A DNA stretch of 17,459 bases from SOIA01 sp050116035. GTDB taxonomy: Bacteria; Acidobacteriota; Aminicenantia; Aminicenantales; Aminicenantaceae. The DNA is taken from NCBI GenBank assembly GCA_050116035.1, contig JASFPJ010000030.1:1-17459 (forward strand), given 5' to 3'. The first letter of the stretch is position 1; every line of letters begins with the position of its first letter. The notes under the pieces were generated by a model that made no database searches, had not been told where the DNA came from, and saw nothing but the letters and a program-made list of their open reading frames with translations. This document shows positions 1 through 6,715 of this stretch, piece by piece. Position numbers and translations under genes: made by a program.

Positions 1-1395
1 TTCGATTTTTTTAGGAGGAGAGTAGAGATTAAATTGAATTTTTTCTTCCTTATTCTTGTATCTATTGAGTCCAACGATAATCTGATTTTTGTCTTCTACC
101 TGTTTTTGATATCTGTATGCACTCTCCTGGATTTCTCTCTGAATAAATCCTTTTTCGATGGCGACAAGCATTCCTCCTAGTTCCTCAATCTTCTTTAGAT
201 AGCCATTGACTTTTTCTTCAATCTCCTTTGTCAAATTTTCAATAAAAAAAGAGCCTCCAACAGGGTCCACGGTGCCGGCCACACCACTTTCGTGAGCTAT
301 AATTTGTTGGGTTCGGAGCGCGATTTGGGCGGCTTCTTCACTCGGAAGCGCCAGAGCCTCATCCCTGGAATTGGTGTGGAGAGACTGTGTCCCCCCCAGC
401 ACTGCAGAGAGGGCCTGAAGAGTTACTCTGACTACATTATTTTCAGGCTGTTGGGCGAGAAGCGTGACGCCACTTGTCTGCGTGTGAAACCTGAATTTCC
501 AGGAATGCGGATTTTTCGCATTGAATTTCTCCTTCATGAGCCGGGCCCAGATTCGTCTGGCCGCGCGGAATTTGGCAATTTCTTCAAAGAAATTATTGTG
601 TGATGCCAGGAAAAATGAGAGGCGAGGGGCAAAGGTGTCAACATCGAGTCCGGAATCCATGGCTGCTGCCACATAGGTGACTGCGTTACCAAAAGTGAAA
701 GCCAGTTCTTGAACCGCCGTGGCTCCGGCTTCCCGGATATGGTAGCCGCTGATGCTCATCGTATTCCAGTTGGGGACGTTTTTATGACAGAAAGCAAGAA
801 TGTCTGTGATGATTTTCATAGACGCTTGAGGAGGGTAAATATAGGTTCCCCGAGCCACGTACTCCTTAAGGATATCGTTCTGGATAGTGCCAGAAAGGTC
901 GGACCACTTGATTCCCTTTTTTTCAGCCAAAGCCAGATACATGGCGAGAATAATGGCGGCAGTAGAGTTGATCGTCATGGAGACGCTGACTTCATTAAGG
1001 GGGATGCGCCTGAAAAGGAGTTCCATATCTTCAAGAGAGTCGATGGCCACCCCGACTTTTCCCACTTCCCCATGGGACAGAGGACTGTCCGAGTCAAGGC
1101 CCAGTTGAGTGGGAAGGTCAAATGCAACGCTTATTCCAGTCTGGCCTTGAGAGAGAAGAAAGCGATATCTTTTGTTGGATTCCTCGGCTGTCCCAAAGCC
1201 CGCATACTGGCGCATAGTCCACAGCTTTCCCCTGTACATGGTGGGATAAACACCGCGGGTGAAAGGATAAGTTCCTGGGTCGCCCAGTTCTTGTGTGTAG
1301 GAAAAATCAGCCAGATCTTTTTCTGTATAGACCTTTTTTGTTTCTATCCCTGATGATGTTAAAAATTTGCTTTTTTTTTCCTTATCTGAGGCCAT
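1..1395 (-). CDS. Methylmalonyl-CoA mutase large (catalytic) subunit, partial: 3' end lies outside the window
   Basis: Adenosylcobalamin-dependent isomerase converting (R)-methylmalonyl-CoA to succinyl-CoA in cytoplasmic propionate metabolism. I translated the minus strand: 465 codons are open from an ATG at 1395 to the window edge. They cover most of the substrate-binding TIM barrel. Motifs RQYAGFGTAEESN (62-74), TIQNDILKEY (170-179) and SISGYH (214-219) are clear. Aligned with the Propionibacterium enzyme as I remember it, Tyr89, Arg207 and His244 correspond to Tyr64, Arg182 and His219 at a constant offset of 25. The Tyr and Arg favour methylmalonyl-CoA over isobutyryl-CoA mutase, which has Phe and Gln there. 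An in-frame TAA 15 nt upstream with no start codon between fixes the ATG. No clear Shine-Dalgarno sequence precedes it. The gene follows eno by 107 bp. That gap has a near-perfect 12-nt direct repeat (AAAGTACnGATT) and only a weak promoter candidate. Whether the B12-binding domain is on the same chain cannot be seen. Confidence 0.95.
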   Translation of the reverse strand, partial: MASDKEKKSKFLTSSGIETKKVYTEKDLADFSYTQELGDPGTYPFTRGVYPTMYRGKLWTMRQYAGFGTAEESNKRYRFLLSQGQTGISVAFDLPTQLGLDSDSPLSHGEVGKVGVAIDSLEDMELLFRRIPLNEVSVSMTINSTAAIILAMYLALAEKKGIKWSDLSGTIQNDILKEYVARGTYIYPPQASMKIITDILAFCHKNVPNWNTMSISGYHIREAGATAVQELAFTFGNAVTYVAAAMDSGLDVDTFAPRLSFFLASHNNFFEEIAKFRAARRIWARLMKEKFNAKNPHSWKFRFHTQTSGVTLLAQQPENNVVRVTLQALSAVLGGTQSLHTNSRDEALALPSEEAAQIALRTQQIIAHESGVAGTVDPVGGSFFIENLTKEIEEKVNGYLKKIEELGGMLVAIEKGFIQREIQESAYRYQKQVEDKNQIIVGLNRYKNKEEKIQFNLYSPPKKIE

Positions 1396-1502
1396 TGTCT
1401 GAGCGGATTACCAGTGTTGCGCTTTACTGTCTCTAGTCCATGAGAGAAATCAAAATCTGTACTTTAACTTAATCGGTACTTTGCTTCAATTTCCGGGCTG
1501 AT

Positions 1503-2798
1503 TCAGGAGATATAATTCATGAAGGCTTGAGTCCCGGCGTAGGTTCCTCTGTCTTTGAGGTCCTCCTCTATTTCCAAAAGCCTGTTGTACTTGGCCACTC
1601 TTTCGCTTCGGCTCAAAGAACCGGTTTTGATCTGCCCTGTATTCAGAGCGACACTTAAATCTGCGATGAACGTGTCCTCTGTCTCTCCTGAACGATGGGA
1701 TATCACTGCCGAATATCCATTCTTGTGCGCAAACCTCACTGTTTCTGTTGTTTCACTGAGGCTACCGATCTGATTCAACTTGATGAGGATTGAATTCCCT
1801 ATTCCCTGGTTCACTCCTTTCTTGAATCTTTCCAGGTTTGTGACAAAAATATCATCCCCGACAATCTGGATTTTATCTCCCAACGCGTCCGTCATGAGTT
1901 TCCATCCTTCCCAATCATCTTCAGCAAAGCCATCTTCAATGGAGATAATGGGGTAGTTTTCAACCAGATTTTGATAGAATTCGACCATCTCAGTGGAAGA
2001 CCTCTTTGAACCGTCTGATTTCTTGAAAACGTATTTATCGTCAGAGTAGAATTCGGAAGCAGCGGCGTCAAGGGCGAGATGGATATCTTTGCCTGGTTTG
2101 TAACCGGCATCTTCGATGCTTTCGAGGATCAGATCGAGAGCCTCCTCGTTGGATTTCAAGTTTGGCGCAAAACCCCCTTCGTCACCCACAGCCGTGCTGT
2201 ATTCTTTTTTACGGAGGATTTTTTTTAAGTGATGAAAGACTTCTGCTGACGCCCTGATGGCTTCAGAAAAATTTGGGCTGCCGAGGGGGGCGATCATGAA
2301 TTCCTGGATATCAACGTTGTTGTCGGCGTGAGACCCGCCGTTGAGAATATTGATCAGGGGCACAGGCAGAAGGTAGTCCTCTTTTTTGCCCAGATATTGG
2401 TAAAGAGGCATGTTCAGAGCTCGTGACGCCGCTTGAGCCGCTGCCATGGAAACAGAAAGAATGGCGTTGGCTCCCAATTTTTTCTTTGAAGGTGTTCCAT
2501 CCAGTTGAATGAGCCGTCTATCCAGCTCTTCCTGCTGGAGAGCATCCATCCCCACAATCTCAGGCGCAATGATTTCCTTCACGTTGGCGACAGCCTTGAG
2601 GACGCCCTTCCCCAAATAGCGCGATGAATCTTCATCTCTTAATTCGAGAGCTTCATGGGTGCCAGTGGATGCCCCTGAAGGGACAGCGGCTTCTCCTCTA
2701 ACGCCAGATTCCAGGGTGACCTGTGTACTGACAGTAGGATTCCCTCGGGAGTCAAGGATTTCTCTGGCTCTGATTTCTTCTATGGTTGTTTTGGCCAT
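1503..2798 (-). CDS. eno: Enolase (phosphopyruvate hydratase)
   Basis: Glycolytic/gluconeogenic enzyme interconverting 2-phosphoglycerate and phosphoenolpyruvate in the cytoplasm. The 431 residues match the usual bacterial length (E. coli about 432). The N-terminal domain has ILDSRGNPTV (14-23) and PSGASTGTHEALELRD (40-55). The barrel carries GGSHADNN (154-161), DEGGFAPN (206-213), the Mg ligands Asp244, Glu288 and Asp315, the signature ILIKLNQIGSLSET (337-350) with catalytic Lys340, SHRSGETED (367-375) and Lys391. These equal E. coli Glu209, Asp246, Glu290, Asp317, Lys342 and Lys393 minus two, so the active site is complete. The start ATG is preceded by AAAGGATT at suitable spacing. A sigma70-like promoter lies just upstream (2819-2848), so eno can be transcribed apart from ytxH. 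The stop codon is 107 bp from the mutase start. Confidence 0.98.
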   Translation of the reverse strand: MAKTTIEEIRAREILDSRGNPTVSTQVTLESGVRGEAAVPSGASTGTHEALELRDEDSSRYLGKGVLKAVANVKEIIAPEIVGMDALQQEELDRRLIQLDGTPSKKKLGANAILSVSMAAAQAASRALNMPLYQYLGKKEDYLLPVPLINILNGGSHADNNVDIQEFMIAPLGSPNFSEAIRASAEVFHHLKKILRKKEYSTAVGDEGGFAPNLKSNEEALDLILESIEDAGYKPGKDIHLALDAAASEFYSDDKYVFKKSDGSKRSSTEMVEFYQNLVENYPIISIEDGFAEDDWEGWKLMTDALGDKIQIVGDDIFVTNLERFKKGVNQGIGNSILIKLNQIGSLSETTETVRFAHKNGYSAVISHRSGETEDTFIADLSVALNTGQIKTGSLSRSERVAKYNRLLEIEEDLKDRGTYAGTQAFMNYIS

Positions 2799-2818
2799 TT
2801 TTGGAATCCTTTGGATTT

Positions 2819-2848
2819 TTTATAGATGTGTATTTCTTATTCTGTGAA
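2819..2848 (-). promoter_or_regulatory. Predicted sigma70-like promoter of eno
   Basis: On the minus strand, TTCACA (2848-2843) and TATAAA (2824-2819) are separated by 18 bp. Each hexamer matches the consensus at five of six positions. Transcription would start near 2812 and give a short leader holding the eno ribosome binding site. This is inferred from sequence only. Confidence 0.5.
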
Positions 2849-2877
2849 AAGGAGTTGTTTTTTAATTTATTAAATGC

Positions 2878-3207
2878 TTATTTTTTAGCTGGTTCCACCT
2901 TTGCGGGTTCTTCGGGTGATTTTCTAAAGAGTTCTGCCTTTTTCTTGTCAACGAACTCCTTGATAGATTCGATTCCTTCGGCTGTTTTCTCTTTGACGAC
3001 TTTTATCCCTTTCTCAGCTTCCTTGGCGACTTTCTCGTAACTTTCCTTTGCTTTCTCTCCGGTTTTAACCGCACCTTCATGAATTTTCTTCCGTGTTTCC
3101 TCACCGCTGGCCGGAGCAAAGAGGACACCCAGAACGAATCCTGTGGCTGCACCGATCAAGAATGAGAGCGTGGATTCCACAAAGCAGGAGTTTTTATTAT
3201 TTGCCAT
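2878..3207 (-). CDS. YtxH-domain small membrane protein
   Basis: 109-residue protein of the YtxH/gas-vesicle-like family, whose members are often called general stress proteins but whose molecular role is not settled. It has one glycine-rich membrane segment (about 13-30, LSFLIGAATGFVLGVLF) followed at once by the family hallmark APASGEETRKKI (31-42). A long charged helix of Lys/Glu/Ala repeats (43-98) and a Pro/Ala/Lys tail (99-109) come next. The start is well supported by an AGGAGG sequence a few bases upstream. That Shine-Dalgarno lies inside the end of the preceding DUF948 gene, and the two reading frames overlap by 11 bp, so translation is probably coupled. DUF948 and YtxH proteins are commonly paired in bacteria. 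Confidence 0.88.
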   Translation of the reverse strand: MANNKNSCFVESTLSFLIGAATGFVLGVLFAPASGEETRKKIHEGAVKTGEKAKESYEKVAKEAEKGIKVVKEKTAEGIESIKEFVDKKKAELFRKSPEEPAKVEPAKK

Positions 3208-3574
3208 TTTTTTCCTCCTTTCTTTTCCTTTTCTTTATTTGCCGCCAACCAAAACGAAGAATGGGAAACAGTATCGGCCAGTATTTTGAGGAGGGTCGGA
3301 TGATTTTTGTTGTCATGAATCCAACGATTTCAGATATTCCGATTGCTGATTTTTTCGCGGCTTCGAGGGTCACACTCAAATCATCCATTTTTTCTTTGGC
3401 TTTTTTATCTGTCTCCTTCAAATTCTTGGCTAGTTCCCTTAACTCCTTGAGCGTTTCTTCTCCCTCCTTGGCTGTCTTTCGAAGCTGAATAAACAGAGTG
3501 ACCAGGAATGTGCCTGCAACAACGATGACAATGGTGATAACGAGGAAGAGAAACTGGTTTAGGGTTAGCGACAT
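3197..3574 (-). CDS. DUF948-domain membrane protein
   Basis: 125 residues from the chosen start. One strong N-terminal membrane segment (about 6-29) is followed by a polar, coiled-coil-like stretch rich in Lys, Glu and Leu (31-75). A second, less hydrophobic segment (about 80-110, with IIRPSSKYWPILFPILRFGW near its end) leads into a very basic tail (111-125). This is the layout of DUF948 (YoxC-like) proteins, whose function is unknown. The frame stays open up to an ATG at 3643, but those extra residues would be encoded by the end of the repeat element at 3632-3862. Starting at the ATG at 3574 places the membrane segment at the N-terminus as in the family. No Shine-Dalgarno sequence is obvious, so the start is the uncertain part. 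It overlaps the YtxH gene and probably forms a two-gene unit with it. Confidence 0.82.
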   Translation of the reverse strand: MSLTLNQFLFLVITIVIVVAGTFLVTLFIQLRKTAKEGEETLKELRELAKNLKETDKKAKEKMDDLSVTLEAAKKSAIGISEIVGFMTTKIIRPSSKYWPILFPILRFGWRQIKKRKRKEEKNGK

Positions 3575-3584
3575 GGTGCTTATA

Positions 3585-3613
3585 GAAATAAACCAAAACA
3601 TTTGTTTTGTCAA
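3585..3613 (-). promoter_or_regulatory. Candidate promoter upstream of the DUF948 gene
   Basis: A perfect TTGACA lies at 3613-3608 on the minus strand. At 17 bp spacing the -10 would be TATTTC (3590-3585), which is weak. A better hexamer, TATAAG (3584-3579), is 23 bp away, which is too far for a normal promoter. The -35 begins 19 nt past the end of the repeat element, the same distance as in the two other copies. Transcription from it would leave almost no leader before the ATG at 3574. Confidence 0.35.
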
Positions 3614-3631
3614 ATGAATAGAAGCCAAACA

Positions 3632-3862
3632 AAGCATCTCCATATGCGTGTTAATAGAACTGACTATAGATCAGACTGAGTGTATTGAAAACACGCAGAC
3701 TTTGCCCCAGCGAGTCAAAGCCTGCTCGGTTTCAGGCTCCGCTCTCCTCTCCTCCGGAGAGGAACCATGCCTGCTCTACCTTCAAACGGTTTTCTCAACA
3801 CTCAGCCTGATCTCTCAAAAGACTTCAATCTAGCTTTATACGGAGCGGAAGTGGAGATGCTT
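3632..3862 (-). repeat. Repeat element copy 1: nested inverted repeats, 231 bp
   Basis: The ends are a perfect 11-bp terminal inverted repeat, AAGCATCTCCA (3632-3642) and TGGAGATGCTT (3852-3862). Nested inside, 3668-3692 and 3789-3813 form a second inverted repeat with 21 of 25 positions complementary, built on GATCAGnCTGAGTG. The central part (3693-3788) holds further hairpins: a 7-bp stem at 3746-3762 and a 6-bp stem at 3719-3738. A second copy at 4657-4808 aligns without gaps over the left 60 nt (42/60 identical) and shares a 17-nt identical right arm (AACACTCAGCCTGATCT). No open reading frame of note and no clear target-site duplication are present. The strand given is that of the neighbouring genes. 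A MITE-like element and a structured RNA leader are both possible. Confidence 0.8.
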
Positions 3863-4019
3863 CTAAAGCAAAACGATAAGAAAAAAAATCTAAGAAATAG
3901 GCCGCTAAAAACTGAGTGGTGAATCCGCACTGAAAAGCATGAAAATAACCTTCTATCCCGGATGGGGAGCCAAGTATATATCGCCAGAATCAGGAGGATG
4001 GGAAGAAGAGGATCAAAAC

Positions 4020-4598
4020 CTATTTCCAGAGGACTTTCTGGATGTCTTCAAGGTTGAATTCTTTCTCGATCTTTTTACAAATATGGGGATAAACTTCTTC
4101 TTCTTTGGATTCCTGGGCTTGTTCCCACTCTTTTAACAGGGGGGAAGAGATAAACTCGAAATTTTTCTTGAGTGTTCTGTTGATACCTCTAAATGCCTGC
4201 CAATGAGTGATCATCAATAGGGCCAGGACACCGAAAAAAACATTGGGTCCGGGAAGAAAAGCCGCTAATCCGCTGATAGGAAGAAGCAGGGTTTCTCCGA
4301 CAAGAAGGACAATGTGTTTGGTTCTCTGTTTCTGGAGGAAGAAATTAAATCGGGTTTTGATTCTTTTTTTCTCTGGTTTCCCCGAATAGAAGATCTGAAT
4401 TTTATCCTCGTTGAATTTCAAGACTTTTCCAAACGCCTGCTCTTGCCATAGGATTTTTTGAGGCAGAAGGGTGAGCTTTTTTTTGGCCAGTTCCAGGAGT
4501 TCTTTCCAGCGGGAAGTTTTGATCTGGATTTGGCTGCCCGGCCCGGAAGAGAAATATCTGTATTTATGCTGGTAGTCACGAACGAAGAAAAACTTCAT
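4020..4598 (-). CDS. Unrecognised small membrane protein with an LPGPNVFF motif
   Basis: 192 residues from the chosen start. The N-terminal 95 residues are soluble and basic (MKFFFVRDYQHKYRYF...). Two adjacent membrane segments follow (about 96-113 and 116-132), with LPGPNVFFG (115-123) at the turn and then THWQAFRGINRTLKK (131-145). The last 45 residues are charged and helical. The Pro-Gly-Pro-Asn motif between hydrophobic segments, followed by His and Arg, faintly recalls the mitochondrial K+/H+-exchange-related family (Mit_KHE1). I recall that motif only approximately, so I do not assign the function. The start is uncertain: in-frame ATGs occur at 4610 and 4598, a TTG at 4682, and none has a good Shine-Dalgarno. 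The gene stands alone between two copies of the repeat element. Confidence 0.7.
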   Translation of the reverse strand: MKFFFVRDYQHKYRYFSSGPGSQIQIKTSRWKELLELAKKKLTLLPQKILWQEQAFGKVLKFNEDKIQIFYSGKPEKKRIKTRFNFFLQKQRTKHIVLLVGETLLLPISGLAAFLPGPNVFFGVLALLMITHWQAFRGINRTLKKNFEFISSPLLKEWEQAQESKEEEVYPHICKKIEKEFNLEDIQKVLWK

Positions 4599-4608
4599 GG
4601 CGTGACTC

Positions 4609-4638
4609 ATTTTAGCATTTTGCGCAAAGTAGGAGCAA
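4609..4638 (-). promoter_or_regulatory. Weak promoter candidate upstream of the unrecognised membrane-protein gene
   Basis: On the minus strand, TTGCTC (4638-4633) and TAAAAT (4614-4609) are 18 bp apart. The -35 matches at only three positions and the -10 at five. Its position, 19 nt beyond the end of repeat copy 2, equals that of the -35 hexamers beside copies 1 and 3, which is the main reason to list it. It would leave almost no untranslated leader before the ATG at 4598. Confidence 0.25.
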
Positions 4639-4656
4639 GATGTCCCTTCAATAGGA

Positions 4657-4808
4657 AAGCATTTCCATACCAGTGTTAACAAGATGCATAATAGACCAGG
4701 CTAAGTGTTTTTGAATCCAAAAGCCGGAGCATACGGTTTTTAAACACTCAGCCTGATCTTCCACTCAGCTCTACTCTAGCTTTGTCCAACACGAAAGTGG
4801 AGATGCGT
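4657..4808 (-). repeat. Repeat element copy 2: nested inverted repeats, about 152 bp
   Basis: A shorter relative of the element at 3632-3862. The terminal arms match at 10 of 12 positions (AAAGCATTTCCA at 4656-4667 and TGGAGATGCGTT at 4798-4809). The inner arms, 4693-4710 and 4742-4759, are complementary at 16 of 18 positions. The left 60 nt align with copy 1 without gaps (42/60). The right side shares a 17-nt identical arm and, further out, CTAGCTTT and AGTGGAGATGC at identical spacing. The middle is about 79 nt shorter than in copy 1 and lacks its internal hairpins. The right end stops only about 3 bp from the btuC stop codon, so on the minus strand the element begins immediately after btuC. 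Confidence 0.78.
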
Positions 4809-4811
4809 TTT

Positions 4812-5810
4812 CTATCGCCGCTGACTCAGGAGATAGATGAAGAAGGGCGCACCCACGGCTGCAGTGATGATCCCGATAGGAAGTTCTGTTGGAGAAAGGA
4901 GGGTGCGTGCCAGGAAGTCAGAGTAGACGAGAAAGATACCCCCTGTGAGAGCGGAAAAGAAAAAAAGATGTCTGTGGTCAGGTCCGATGAGAATTCGGAT
5001 CCAGTGTGGAACAACCAGGCCGACAAAACCGATAATCCCACTGACTGAGACAGATGAGGCGGCGAGCAGCGTGGATACAGCCAGGAAGGTTTTTCTGACT
5101 CGGTTCACAGGGCAGCCCAGTGATTGAGCGATTTCATCTCCCTGAACTAGGAGGTTCATATCCTTAGCCAGCCATTGAGCCACTGCGAAACACAGCAGGA
5201 AATATGGGAATACAGCGATAATTTGATTCCAGTCTGAAAGCTTAAAACTTCCCAGCAGCCAGAAAACGGCCTGTTCGAAGTCTTCTGATTTGAAGAATAT
5301 TAAAAAAGACGTTAGAGCGGAGGCCAGTGCGCCAGCCGCAATCCCAGTCAGGAGAAGGGTTTCGACCTTAAACACCTTTTTTCTCTGAGACAGGAGATAG
5401 ACAAGAAAGACAATGGCGAAGCCAGATGCAAAAGCAAATAGACTCTGGAGTGAAAAGCCGAAAAACCGGACATTCAATCCTAGATAAATACAAAGGACTG
5501 CACCGAAGGATGCCCCTGAAGAGACGCCCACGACAAACGGACCAGCCATCGGATTTTGGAAGTAACCCTGGAGTATAGCTCCGGAAAGGGAAAGGCTGGC
5601 CCCGACCAGAAAAGCCAAGAGCGCGCGGGATAGCCTGATGTCAATGAAAATTTTGCTTAAGGTTGGATCACTCAGGTTATGGAATAAGAAATCAAACAGA
5701 TCTCCAGGATTTGTCTCTACGGGTCCTCCAAGGAGAGAGAGTAAAAAGCCTGAAATAAACAGGAACAGGAGGACGGCAAGAAGAATCAGCCTTTTCGACC
5801 TTGCTTTCAT
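4812..5810 (-). CDS. btuC: FecCD/BtuC-family ABC transporter permease, probably for cobalamin
   Basis: 332-residue inner-membrane permease of an ABC importer for vitamin B12 or iron chelates. The sequence is hydrophobic throughout, consistent with about ten helices. It has family features: an N-terminal helix with a basic start (KARSKRLILLAVLLFLF), GASLSLSGAILQGYFQNPMAGPFVVGVSSGASFGAV (about 76-111), GDEIAQSLGCPVNRVRK (coupling region that contacts the ATPase), SGIIGFVGLVVPHWIR and the C-terminal ELPIGIITAAVGAPFFIYLL. Its ATG overlaps the stop codon of the binding-protein gene by one base (TAATG), so translation is likely coupled. It is the last gene of the btuD-btuF-btuC operon. The B12 assignment rests on similarity of its partner to BtuF and on the B12-dependent mutase nearby; a siderophore or heme substrate is not excluded. 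Confidence 0.9.
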   Translation of the reverse strand: MKARSKRLILLAVLLFLFISGFLLSLLGGPVETNPGDLFDFLFHNLSDPTLSKIFIDIRLSRALLAFLVGASLSLSGAILQGYFQNPMAGPFVVGVSSGASFGAVLCIYLGLNVRFFGFSLQSLFAFASGFAIVFLVYLLSQRKKVFKVETLLLTGIAAGALASALTSFLIFFKSEDFEQAVFWLLGSFKLSDWNQIIAVFPYFLLCFAVAQWLAKDMNLLVQGDEIAQSLGCPVNRVRKTFLAVSTLLAASSVSVSGIIGFVGLVVPHWIRILIGPDHRHLFFFSALTGGIFLVYSDFLARTLLSPTELPIGIITAAVGAPFFIYLLSQRR

Positions 5811-6715
5811 TATTCTTTCTCAAAACACTGAGGATGAAGGAGACGAGCCAACTCTTCGAGAGCCTCAATAAGCCGGGGACCTTGCCGGGTGGCCAGGTTT
5901 TCGTCCAGAAAATATATCCTGTCTGAGTCGACAGCTTTGGTGCTTTCAAGATGAGCTTCATTTTTGATCCACTTTTTCGTTTTGAGGAAGTCATTTGTGG
6001 ATTTGGCAAGAATGATAATGACCTCAGGATCCTCATGAATGAGATGTTCCCGGTTATAATTCAGCCATTTCCGAGGTATGCTTCCGGCAATGTTCACTCC
6101 TCTCGCTTTTTGGACGAGGTCATTGAGGAAACTTTCCCCTCCACAGGTCCAGAGGCCCGTACCGTGAAGGGAGAGGAAGACTTTCGGCTCCTGCTTGACG
6201 CGGCGAAGGACTGAGTGGATTTTTTCGTATCTCTCTCTGAGAGAGTGGATAAAAAGTTCGGCTCTTTTTCCAGCATGTGTGACGGTTCCTATTTTTCTGA
6301 TGATGGAAAGAGTGGACTCGATGGTCGTCCCGGCATCCAAGACAAATACAGGAAGGTTGAGATTTCTGAGCCGATCGAGAGTCGGTAAGGGATTTCCCCG
6401 GAATCCAATGATCAAATCAGCTTTAAGAGCGATGATTTTTTCCAGGTTTGGGTCAACCATGCCTCCGATTTTTTCTTTTTTTGTTGCGCCTTCAGGGAAA
6501 TCGCAGTAACGGGTAACTCCAACGACTTTCTCTCCCAATCCAAGTGCGAACAGGATTTCGGTGATATTGGGAGCCAAAGAGATGATTCTTTGAGGAGGAG
6601 CTGTCATATCGAAAGCGAAACCGAGGTCATCCTTGATGATTATCTCCTGAGCGTTAAGGGAAAAGACGACCAGTAAAACGAGCCGCACGACAGTGGATGC
6701 TTTTTTGGAGTTCAT
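5810..6715 (-). CDS. btuF: Periplasmic substrate-binding protein of the B12/iron-chelate class (BtuF-like)
   Basis: 301 residues. An N-terminal signal peptide (MNSKKASTVVRLVLLVVFSLNA, cleavage probably after Ala22) indicates export to the periplasm. The mature part is a class III binding protein (periplasmic binding protein family 2) with two lobes joined by a long helix: N-lobe RIISLAPNITEILFALGLGEKVVGVTRYCDFP (about 43-74), linking helix about 140-172, C-lobe with GTGLWTCGGESFLNDLV. The TRYCDFP stretch is typical of BtuF-like proteins. There is no lipobox cysteine, which fits a soluble periplasmic protein. The start overlaps the ATPase stop by 4 bp (ATGA), and its own stop overlaps the permease start. 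Cobalamin is the likely ligand but the specificity is inferred. Confidence 0.87.
   Translation of the reverse strand: MNSKKASTVVRLVLLVVFSLNAQEIIIKDDLGFAFDMTAPPQRIISLAPNITEILFALGLGEKVVGVTRYCDFPEGATKKEKIGGMVDPNLEKIIALKADLIIGFRGNPLPTLDRLRNLNLPVFVLDAGTTIESTLSIIRKIGTVTHAGKRAELFIHSLRERYEKIHSVLRRVKQEPKVFLSLHGTGLWTCGGESFLNDLVQKARGVNIAGSIPRKWLNYNREHLIHEDPEVIIILAKSTNDFLKTKKWIKNEAHLESTKAVDSDRIYFLDENLATRQGPRLIEALEELARLLHPQCFEKE

Larger units (their letters stand above)
3575..4019. other. Intergenic region (445 bp) between the DUF948 gene and the unrecognised membrane-protein gene
   Basis: About half of this gap is the repeat element at 3632-3862, and 3585-3613 holds a promoter candidate. In 3863-4019 I see no recognisable gene or RNA. 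One minus-strand frame stays open across that stretch and would encode a hydrophobic run, but it has no plausible start codon or ribosome binding site. I do not call it a gene. Confidence 0.6.

Noticed and set aside
292..1353. Plus-strand open frames of 103, 214 and 73 codons at 292-1353
   Set aside because: They are antisense to the methylmalonyl-CoA mutase, whose minus-strand frame shows continuous family motifs. No homology features are visible in the plus-strand translations.
3693..3788. tRNA-like hairpins in the middle of repeat copy 1
   Set aside because: There are several stems, but no cloverleaf, no T-arm TTCRANY motif in place and no acceptor stem.
3863..4013. Minus-strand frame after the unrecognised membrane-protein gene, encoding a hydrophobic run
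   Set aside because: It has no start codon or ribosome binding site and runs into the repeat element. It would need a frameshift to extend the upstream gene, for which there is no evidence.
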